Origin: Enteropsectra breve | Lineage: Eukaryota; Microsporidia | Assembly: GCA_024243835.1 (NCBI GenBank) | Contig: JALPMN010000582.1 | Coordinates: forward strand, 1 to 23,807 | Length of the DNA stretch: 23,807 nt | Direction: 5' to 3' | In this document: positions 15,858-22,243 of the stretch, piece by piece | How positions within the stretch are numbered: position 1 is the stretch's first letter | How the letters are laid out: every line of letters begins with the position of its first letter | The notes under the pieces: model-generated | The model's database searches: none | The model's input: the letters and a program-made list of their open reading frames with translations, nothing else | Told to the model about the DNA's origin: nothing | Translations under genes and position numbers: made by a program

Positions 15858-16928
15858 ATGCAGTTATCAATAATAATGGCCGTTGTAGCAACGGTAAGAT
15901 GTATGCCACCAGGAAATGAGCTTGTAAACCCAAATACTAGCAATTCGTCTGAAGAAACGCCTCAATCTGGAGTAAAAAGAGCAACGACAGAATTACAAAA
16001 TCTAGCTATTAAGAAGAAAAAAGAAGAGATCGAGACAAAGCGCTTGAATGAATTAATTCAAAAAAGAAATGCTCGGAGAGAGTATCTTTCAAGCTATAAT
16101 TATGAACCACTTGATATAATGACTGAAAAGGAGGCACAACTAGTTTTTCAGAGAAAATGGACAAAACGTGGCCTTTATAATTTTATTTTAGATTATAGCG
16201 GGTTTTATAACTCAATTGAGCATGAATTTATTAGCCGTAGCGAGCCAACACTTTGGTGGTTCAAATGCCTTACTAATGGCTCGAAAGTTGATCTAAAATT
16301 TGAGGTAAAAGCACTTCATAATGATGGCAAGCCCTTTACGAGTTTTAATGAAATGCTCTTATGTGTAATAAAGAAGCTAAAAGCGGAAAATAAAAACCAC
16401 GCCAAATTTTTCAGTAATAAGCTTGATGTGAGGTCATTCAATGAGGACCTAGAACTTGAGCGTAATGCAAACTTTAATTTTCACACAATAAATTTCAACA
16501 ACGCTATGAACTGTGAAGTGCCAGAAGACATGGATATGGAAAAGATTTGTCTTGATTCATTGAGAGGAGAAGCGGACGTGAAATGCTTTGTGGAAGCTGA
16601 ATCATCACGTAAAAAAGACTTAAATATTTTCTTCAATTTAAGAAAAGAGTCTAGTAATATAATTATAATTACAGTAGATCAGTACATCAAGAAAATTAGA
16701 GATGCAGGAAAAGAACTTCCCCTTGAGTTTAAATTGACTAATGGCAGCGAAGCTGCTTCAACTTATCGGGTGAAAGCATTAATTTTTAGAGAAAAGACTC
16801 AAATAGTAGGGCTTGATCTATCCTTGGTGGAAGCAAGTACTTTAGATATCTTTGGCGAAGAAGAGAAGGCTGCATGGCTCAGGAAAATGCTTACTAACCC
16901 TGTATTTGTCATTTACGAAAGGGTTTAG
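15858..16928 (+). CDS. Tandem family protein with N-terminal leader, copy 3
   Basis: The most diverged member, 356 aa. The leader MQLSIIMAVVATVRC aligns with those of copies 1 and 2. A Lys/Glu-rich helical stretch at about 48-75 (IKKKKEEIETKRLNELIQK) replaces the Ser/Thr-rich linker and may be coiled-coil. The order of blocks is kept: YEPLDIMTEKEAQLVFQRKW, FILDYSGFYNSIE, SFNEM, then the core TINFNNAMNCEVPEDMDME, ICLDSL, ADVKCFVE, IIIITVDQYIKKIRDAGKELPLEFKL, TYRVKALIFRE, LDIFGEE and the tail VFVIYERV. At DNA level a block of about 55 bases over the NFNNAMNCEVPEDMDME region (about 16488-16542) remains nearly identical to copy 1 although the flanks have diverged widely. All three conserved cysteines are kept. 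Upstream it shares the spacer and part of the promoter with the other two genes. Confidence 0.8.
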   Translation: MQLSIIMAVVATVRCMPPGNELVNPNTSNSSEETPQSGVKRATTELQNLAIKKKKEEIETKRLNELIQKRNARREYLSSYNYEPLDIMTEKEAQLVFQRKWTKRGLYNFILDYSGFYNSIEHEFISRSEPTLWWFKCLTNGSKVDLKFEVKALHNDGKPFTSFNEMLLCVIKKLKAENKNHAKFFSNKLDVRSFNEDLELERNANFNFHTINFNNAMNCEVPEDMDMEKICLDSLRGEADVKCFVEAESSRKKDLNIFFNLRKESSNIIIITVDQYIKKIRDAGKELPLEFKLTNGSEAASTYRVKALIFREKTQIVGLDLSLVEASTLDIFGEEEKAAWLRKMLTNPVFVIYERV

Positions 16929-17033
16929 AATAAATAAATTCTACAATTTTATTTATGTATCCACAGTATATTTATGCATTTATAAAATCAGTGCAGTCAA
17001 CTTCTTAAGTTTTAACAAGATTATTTCAATTGT

Positions 17034-17057
17034 ATGCGTAGTTCAAGTACAGAAATA
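17034..17057 (+). pseudogene. 5' piece of a short ORF split by the Merlin element
   Basis: If the transposon and one target repeat are removed, an ATG at 17034 reads eight codons to 17057 and then continues in frame from 18376 to the stop at 18495, giving 47 codons before the stop. The frame across the pre-insertion junction is open. It may be a chance ORF or the remains of an older gene. Confidence 0.35.
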
Positions 17058-17081
17058 GGCTCAAGTCTTTGTAGCTCAGCA
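17058..17081 (+). repeat. Left terminal inverted repeat of the Merlin element
   Basis: Matches the reverse complement of 18344-18367 without mismatch over 24 bases. Confidence 0.95.
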
Positions 17082-17123
17082 AAATTTATTTTTAGGAAAA
17101 TTTTTTATTTTTGAAAAATGCAG

Positions 17124-17144
17124 TTTGCTGAGCTACAAAGACTT
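17124..17144 (-). repeat. Internal inverted copy of the Merlin terminal repeat
   Basis: tttgctgagctacaaagact plus one t is the exact reverse complement of 17063-17083. It makes the first 87 bp of the element a foldback with its own pair of outward ends. The right end has no such copy. Confidence 0.9.
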
Positions 17145-17193
17145 ATTAGAAAAAGTGACAATATTTTTAAAAATAAAATTTTTACAGCCGCAA

Positions 17194-18021
17194 ATGGCCT
17201 TTCCACTAAGAAGAAATGATTATAGCATACTAAGAGAGCCAGCAACTGACTCTTCAATAATCTTTCTTGATAACGAGGCTGCTTTTACGTATGCTTTAAC
17301 TAGTGGCTGGCTGGATAGTAGATCTCTATGCAAGAAATGTATGGCTTTTGCAAGCGTATCACCAAACAATAGACATATTAATGGTTTTGCGTACAGATGT
17401 GTCAATGCATCTTGCAAAAGCTACCAATACATATTTGATGGCTTGAATATCGAGAGCCCTAAAATAAAACTTTGTAGCTATTTAAAAGCTATATATAAAT
17501 GGGTTGAAAACTGTCCTGAGAAGAATGTTTTAAGAAACACGGGTATTTCTAAAAATAGTTATACTTTAATCAAAGCAGCTATCAGCAAGTTTTTAGAAAA
17601 GGAGCATGCAGCACAAGAACTAGAAAAATTAGGATCAGATCACCTAAGTGTTCAGATTGATGAAACGGCAATATGCCACGGATCTCTGCCTAATTGCCTA
17701 TCACATATGGATGATGACTTTCCTGGGATAACTTGGCTTGTGGCGATAATTGAGAAAGAAACCGGCAGATTTAAATTTGAAATTGTGCCTGATAGGAAGC
17801 AAGAAACTTTTGAAAATCTCTTTGCTCGCCATATAAACCGAGGCACAACTGGAATAACTGATGGGCATGCTTCTTATCCTGGCGCTGTAAGGTCTATTGA
17901 TGGTATTCATATTGTAGTCAATCACTCGATCGGCTTCAGAAACAGTGAAGGCTATCATACAAACAACATCGAGAATTTGTGGTCTCTTATCAAATATGAG
18001 AGAAAAAAAGGCGCGGTGTGA
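17194..18021 (+). CDS. Merlin transposase (ISXO2-like DDE domain), frame-interrupted at the 3' end
   Basis: The 275-aa product has an N-terminal zinc ribbon (C46-x2-C49 ... C69-x4-C74), a helical DNA-binding-like middle (about 90-140), and the ISXO2-type DDE catalytic domain: D156 in QIDETAI, D223 in GITDGHASY and E260 in HTNNIENLWSLIK. Start: the frame is open upstream to 17125 but with TTG only; ATG 17194 gives MAFPLRRND, a good fit. In relatives the conserved tail after the catalytic Glu continues as a basic K-GV-K stretch and a helix. Here the frame ends at TGA 18019-18021 just after EYERKKGAV, but the -1 frame continues the expected tail (GVKKTSLMSFLKEFHFRYT...) to a TAG at 18153-18155. 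The change point lies at seven As, 18003-18009, read A AAA AAA in frame. Either a one-base loss inactivated it, or programmed -1 slippage makes the full protein. Confidence 0.88.
   Translation: MAFPLRRNDYSILREPATDSSIIFLDNEAAFTYALTSGWLDSRSLCKKCMAFASVSPNNRHINGFAYRCVNASCKSYQYIFDGLNIESPKIKLCSYLKAIYKWVENCPEKNVLRNTGISKNSYTLIKAAISKFLEKEHAAQELEKLGSDHLSVQIDETAICHGSLPNCLSHMDDDFPGITWLVAIIEKETGRFKFEIVPDRKQETFENLFARHINRGTTGITDGHASYPGAVRSIDGIHIVVNHSIGFRNSEGYHTNNIENLWSLIKYERKKGAV
18003..18009 (+). other. A7 run at the transposase frame break
   Basis: In the zero frame this reads A AAA AAA, fitting the X XXY YYZ pattern of -1 frameshift sites. The zero frame stops 12 bases later, while the -1 frame encodes the rest of the transposase tail up to 18155. 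A deletion of one A, or a sequencing error in the homopolymer, would look the same. Confidence 0.6.
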
Positions 18022-18170
18022 AGAAAACTAGTTTAATGAGTTTTTTGAAAGAATTCCACTTCAGGTATACAATGCTAAGACAGCAAACTTCCGAGCAAAT
18101 AAGACATGTATGGAAGTTAATTGGAAGTTTTCTATTTGATTTAAAAATAAATTAGTGCAATCATATTTTT

Positions 18171-18233
18171 TTAGTTAGTTAGTGTTAGTCAGTTAGTTTA
18201 GTTTAGTTAGTTTGTTTGTTAGTTTTAGTTAGT
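18171..18233 (+). repeat. TTAG/TTAGTT microsatellite inside the Merlin element
   Basis: An irregular run of ttag, ttagt and tttag units with a ttgtttgtt interruption, just after the transposase tail. It is one-sided and AT/T-rich on the plus strand, and not telomeric in position. Confidence 0.8.
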
Positions 18234-18343
18234 ATTTGTGCTCTTTGTAAAATTTTTGCTTGTGTTTTCAGACTTAGTTACTGTTTGTCTAGATTTACAC
18301 GTTTGTAAATTTTTAAAGGTAGGGGTTCATGCGCTGTTTGCTA

Positions 18344-18367
18344 TGCTGAGCTACAAAGACTTGAGCC
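18344..18367 (-). repeat. Right terminal inverted repeat of the Merlin element
   Basis: Perfect 24-base partner of 17058-17081, followed directly by the target repeat CAGAAATA. Confidence 0.95.
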
Positions 18368-18375
18368 CAGAAATA

Positions 18376-18495
18376 GCTAGCTACTATTGCCATTTAAAAA
18401 ATGAAAGAGCTTGTTTAATGAAGCATTTAGACGAATTAATGCAATATCTAAAAGTGGGACTGTATTTAAGGCTCATTTCATGCACATTTCAATAA
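18376..18495 (+). pseudogene. 3' piece of the short ORF split by the Merlin element
   Basis: Thirty-nine codons (ASYYCHLKNERACLMKHLDE..., ending LISCTFQ) plus a stop. The NERACL--HLDELMQYL part faintly recalls the helix around NRRCLLAYL in GINS subunit Psf1, but this is too short for a call. The frame also reads back into the element from 18238 through the terminal repeat, which encodes MLSYKDL; an automatic gene finder would make a chimeric 85-aa gene there, which I reject. Confidence 0.35.
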
Positions 18496-18830
18496 TTTGA
18501 TTTTTTAGTTGAATAAATCCTGAAGTCAAGCGCTCTATATGAAACGCTGAGCAAAGAATGCTGTTATCCTCATTTCTTACAATTGATAGGCAGCAATTGA
18601 GAATCTTTTTATGGTGGTATTTGACAGCATAGCGTGCTTAGATAGGCTGCCCTGTATTTGCAGTTTCATTAAAAAGGATAGTGAGAAAATAATTTTTTTA
18701 TTCGAGGAACTGATTTTTATTCAAACATTTCAGAAATAATGATGTTTAATCCCCAGAAAGATCAGCAACTTTAAGTTGCAAGCTCAACGAGTAGATACAC
18801 GAAGATTAAAATCTACAAGCACGTTATTTC
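18496..18830. other. Spacer with no intact gene
   Basis: This 335-bp stretch is somewhat less AT-rich than other spacers (for example gaaacgctgagcaaagaatg, then gataggctgccctgtatttg) and has short open pieces in several frames interrupted by stops. It could be decayed coding sequence continuing from the split ORF; no family is recognised. Confidence 0.4.
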
Positions 18831-21353
18831 TCACACATTCAAAGACTCCCATAAGCGATTGATAAAAAATCTAGGAATGTGCTTAATATAACAACTATTG
18901 TGTAAAAAATAGTCATTTAAGCTGGCTAATCGTGAAAGTAGTGTGCCATCCTCAATGATTTCCCTAAATGGAGTGCTTATTCCAAGCCTTTCAACTTGGT
19001 TTAAATAAGTAATAAATCTTTCGTTCAGGGCCTTATTCCTCTTAAAGAATAATTTTGGCAATCTCATAATTTTTTCGTTCAAAAACAGATTGGCTGAGCT
19101 AATATCCAATGTCATCGTTAAAATATCAATAGGCTTTTTGCCATTATCAGGAACAATGATCAAATACAGTATTTCTAAAAAGATAGACGCGCTCTGTTTA
19201 TCCATGTAATAATAGCAGGCGTTTATGAGTTCATAGGGATACTTTGTACTGTAAAGCACTTTAAGAAGACTTCTAACCCCAATATAGTCTTTTTTTATAA
19301 ATCGACTTAGAGCTACAACAATATTAGCCTTAACAGCAATATGTTCATTTCCAGTGTCCTTTTCCAGGCAATATTCCATTATTTCAATCGCGTAGTGCTC
19401 CATAAAACTGTTCATATGAGATGAACAAATAAATAAATCTAGCACATTGCTGTAAAAGTCAACAGAATCGCACCAGTCCCAGATATCCTTCTTTGTCAGC
19501 TGGGAGAATATTTTTTCTTCGGCCACGCACAATGGAAGAAGCCCAGTATCCTTGAAAGATGAACGTTTGCATATGTCTCTACAAAGCTTTATTGCCATGT
19601 TTTCATCCAGTGATGGGTAGATACAGCTATGGGCAATTCTCTTTTCAATAAAAGAATGCATTTCGTGCTTATTTTCTCTTTTAGAAAGAACCTCCACGAT
19701 ACAACGAAACAGGGTTGAATTCATATCATAGTCCGTTGCAATATTAAGATCAGCTAATTTTTCTCCAAAATTTACCAGCAGTGTATTCTGTTCGGAAGCG
19801 CTTTTGCTACCGAGATGTCGTGCTATAAGGTTTATCTCGTAGCACATTTCATGATGCTCAAGGAGCTTATTTGTTTCAGGCTCAGCTATAAAATACTCGG
19901 TTTTAACTAAGTTTTCCATGAATAGATGGTAGCCCACTTTCTTTTTAGTCGCATACCTTTTTTCATAAAACGCAGTTATTTTTAGTATAAAATAGAACGA
20001 ACGGTTTTCTTGGTTTATCGCTTTTTTGGATATCCTTAAAATGCCATCTCCATAAATAGAGGAGTGAACTGTGTCGTGTTTATCAATAAATGTATCTTTA
20101 TAAACGGAAAAGAAGGAATTTCTGTCAATCGTCTCTTTTGAACGGAGCTTGAAATATCTCTTAAACATCCAAAATAGCCCGTTTCTCTTCATTGTGAAGT
20201 GCCTATTAGCGCACCACATATCTAGTAATTTCCACATGCACTGAGTTTTCTGTGATATAAACATTTTCTGGGAATTATTTTTATCATTCATTCTTCTATC
20301 CAACTCCCGCAGCACAAAATCTGTCTTTAAAGAGCTGTCAACTATTGCATCGAGTGCTGCATATGTTCCCATGCTGTCTTGAAAAGAATACCTTCCGCAT
20401 TTTAACATATCACGGCTGTCAGAAAGGAGAATACTCACAAAAAACTCCAGAAATTCTCTAGAAGTGCTTTTTTCAGCATATTTTAGCAGCAGGTGGCACC
20501 ATAGATGCTTTAAGAAAGATCTCATGGCAGGCTGTGTTGCCTTCACAAATTCATGGATATAAGTGCCGAGTATTTGGGCGTCTGAGGAAGTCATTGCATT
20601 TATGTAAAGGGGCAAAAAATCGTAATTCATGTGATAGGAGCGTGCTGGAAAAGATGATAAATAAGTCTTCAATGAAGCAAAGATGTCATGTGGATTATTC
20701 GTGTTGTTTATGGCGTTGTAAAGCCCAATGCATGCCAGAAAATACTCCTGGTGTGCCGATCCAGGCCGCAGAGCATCACCATGTGTATTCATATAATCGA
20801 TGCCGCTAGGCCTTTCGCTTAATAGCAAATTCAAATAATCAGTACCAATATTAACAAGCAAAGTATAAATGTATTTGAAAAGCAGAACATTTTCCTGTGC
20901 TTTTTTGAGCAGTTCAAATATCCTGTTTGGCATATTCAGGCAAATGCCGTTAAGTTCACACGCAGCACATTTGTATCCGAAGCAATATCTATAAGCATTT
21001 CCATTGCCATTCAATGCCCTTTCGGTTGTTTTATTGATTTTTTTGCTCTGACATGACAAGTGGGAGAAGGCTCCGCAGCCTGCAGCTGGGCATTTGACGA
21101 TTGTTAATGAAAAGAGGCCATTATTTTCGATAACATCATTATTATCAAAAGTGATCAAAACTTTATCATATTCGTCGTAGATATGAGATAAAGATTTCTG
21201 ACAAATGGTGCAGGTTTTTGTCAGATTTTCATGCACAACTTTTGTTGGTCTATTACTGCTTTCCCTCAGATTAACAGCGGTATCTAACGATATTGTTTGC
21301 TCCCATGCAGAGTTTAGAAAGCTCAGTGCATTAAAAAATTCCTTTCTCAGCAT
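18831..21353 (-). CDS. 840-aa protein with N-terminal zinc-binding (RING/PHD-like) module
   Basis: Large protein of unknown function. The N-terminal part has spaced metal ligands: C48-x2-C51, C88-x4-C93, H98-x2-C101, then C124, C129, C132 and C138 (TCTICQKSL ... KCPAAGCGAFSHLSC ... CFGYKCAACELNGIC). C-x2-C...C-x4-C...H-x2-C resembles a cross-brace RING or PHD finger with an extra cysteine cluster, so an E3 ligase-type or protein-binding role is possible. The remaining 700 residues look all-helical (many ILYLII/FLEILY-type segments, repeated 30-40-residue helix pairs), like a HEAT/ARM or vesicle-tether scaffold. There is no signal peptide and no clear membrane segment. Start: ATG 21353, four bases downstream (minus strand) of CCC (gaCCCgagATG). 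Base composition is even along the gene and there are no in-frame stops. I considered UBR1, Listerin and VPS tethers; in those the RING is C-terminal, so none fits well. Confidence 0.75.
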   Translation of the reverse strand: MLRKEFFNALSFLNSAWEQTISLDTAVNLRESSNRPTKVVHENLTKTCTICQKSLSHIYDEYDKVLITFDNNDVIENNGLFSLTIVKCPAAGCGAFSHLSCQSKKINKTTERALNGNGNAYRYCFGYKCAACELNGICLNMPNRIFELLKKAQENVLLFKYIYTLLVNIGTDYLNLLLSERPSGIDYMNTHGDALRPGSAHQEYFLACIGLYNAINNTNNPHDIFASLKTYLSSFPARSYHMNYDFLPLYINAMTSSDAQILGTYIHEFVKATQPAMRSFLKHLWCHLLLKYAEKSTSREFLEFFVSILLSDSRDMLKCGRYSFQDSMGTYAALDAIVDSSLKTDFVLRELDRRMNDKNNSQKMFISQKTQCMWKLLDMWCANRHFTMKRNGLFWMFKRYFKLRSKETIDRNSFFSVYKDTFIDKHDTVHSSIYGDGILRISKKAINQENRSFYFILKITAFYEKRYATKKKVGYHLFMENLVKTEYFIAEPETNKLLEHHEMCYEINLIARHLGSKSASEQNTLLVNFGEKLADLNIATDYDMNSTLFRCIVEVLSKRENKHEMHSFIEKRIAHSCIYPSLDENMAIKLCRDICKRSSFKDTGLLPLCVAEEKIFSQLTKKDIWDWCDSVDFYSNVLDLFICSSHMNSFMEHYAIEIMEYCLEKDTGNEHIAVKANIVVALSRFIKKDYIGVRSLLKVLYSTKYPYELINACYYYMDKQSASIFLEILYLIIVPDNGKKPIDILTMTLDISSANLFLNEKIMRLPKLFFKRNKALNERFITYLNQVERLGISTPFREIIEDGTLLSRLASLNDYFLHNSCYIKHIPRFFINRLWESLNV

Positions 21354-21928
21354 CTCGGGTCTAATAAGGGACCTGAAAATTTTATTCTGAAATAAAGTGA
21401 AAGTAGACCATGGAGATTATTCTGTACTCGATAAAAAATATTTTAGAGCTCTTTAAATGTATTTCATGTAAAATCTTTGTTTTTATAATTTTATCATAAC
21501 GTAATGATCAAGCGGTTCTAAATTTTTACTTGAATATTCACAGCAATAATTCTGCAATGTAAGGCTCATTTTATGAATTTTACTATCGTAGGGCTCGAGT
21601 TCATTTATAGATGAATTTTAGATCCTCTAATATTTGCGGAACTCAATATAAAGGCCTGCAGGACCAAATCATAATGAGTGTTTAATTTAGAAAAATGTTT
21701 TTTATTTGATGCTTAGATAGATCTTCCAGCACCAACAACTTTCCACTATTTTCTTTTGATAGTGTTAAATATTTATGCTTTTTTCATTGTCAATAATTAG
21801 TGTTAGTTTAGATACTTCTTCTTATAACAGATAGTGATCTTTTTTACAAGAACTCTTAAGAGATTGCTATAAACAGAAGATTAAACCCAGGTCTTTTCCT
21901 GCGATCAAGGATGCCTCCAGAAAAACTA
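21354..21928. other. AT-rich spacer, no gene seen
   Basis: No supported ORF or RNA gene. It contains the divergent side of the 840-aa gene promoter (GGG at 21357-21359 on the plus strand, that is CCC on the coding strand). Confidence 0.5.
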
Positions 21929-22088
21929 TACAGTAAAATTCGCTTTAACAGAACGTTATTGGGACCATGATCTTGTGTTCTGTTTAGGCGAGTTTTTATT
22001 AGGTAAAACAGAAATAATTCTTTTAGAAATAAACAACGTCAAAACTGTTCTTTTCAAACGATGTTCTGTTCAAGCGAACTTTACTGTA
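21929..22088. mobile_element. Pogo/Tigger-like MITE with TA target duplication
   Basis: The element is 156 bp (21931-22086), flanked by TA on both sides (21929-21930 and 22087-22088). Its ends are 24-base inverted repeats with two mismatches: cagtaaaattcgctttaaca gaac on the left, and the reverse complement of the right end reads cagtaaagttcgcttgaaca gaac. CAGT ends with a CGCTT-AAC-GAAC pattern and a TA duplication are typical of pogo/Tigger members of the Tc1/mariner superfamily. The interior repeats the motif in diverged form (ttctgtttaggcgag, taaaacagaa), as in Tigger-derived MITEs. It codes for nothing and no pogo transposase is in the window, so it would depend on one elsewhere. Confidence 0.8.
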
Positions 22089-22243
22089 ATTTGCTTATTG
22101 CCTATGAAATAGCATATGCTTCGTTGTCAAAATGTAAATTATATCCTGGCAACATTTTTAATAGGAATATTATACTAAATTAATATTAGATAAATTATTT
22201 TAATGAAGTTCTAAAATCCTTTATTCTTTTAACATTCTAGAAA
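22089..22243. other. Short AT-rich 3' spacer
   Basis: This stretch follows the MITE and precedes the stop of the transporter gene. No feature is recognised. Confidence 0.45.

Larger units (their letters stand above)
17050..18375 (+). mobile_element. Merlin (IS1595/ISXO2-like) DNA transposon with target duplication
   Basis: The element spans 17058-18367 (1310 bp). It is bounded by a perfect 24-bp terminal inverted repeat (17058-17081 and 18344-18367; left end ggctcaagtctttgtagctc) and an 8-bp direct repeat CAGAAATA (17050-17057 and 18368-18375). Merlin elements are known for 8-9-bp target duplications and an ISXO2-type DDE transposase, both seen here. Perfect ends and target repeat indicate recent insertion. 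A subterminal TTAG-rich stretch lies before the right end. An inverted copy of 21 bp of the left repeat lies inside at 17124-17144. Merlin elements have been reported in microsporidia and animals, with horizontal transfer suggested. Its transposase frame is interrupted near the 3' end. Confidence 0.93.

Noticed and set aside
18171..18233. Telomeric repeat from the TTAG-rich run
   Set aside because: Units are irregular, the run is short and internal to a transposon, and genes continue on both sides.
17058..18367. Bacterial contamination, because the transposase is ISXO2/IS1595-like
   Set aside because: Eukaryotic Merlin elements carry the same domain, and the flanking genes are clearly eukaryotic and AT-rich microsporidian-like.
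18238..18495. 85-aa ORF crossing the right transposon end as a native gene
   Set aside because: It starts inside the Merlin element and crosses the terminal repeat and target duplication; only the part from 18376 belongs to the old locus.
18376..18495. GINS subunit Psf1 fragment
   Set aside because: Only a faint match over about 17 residues; too short to name.
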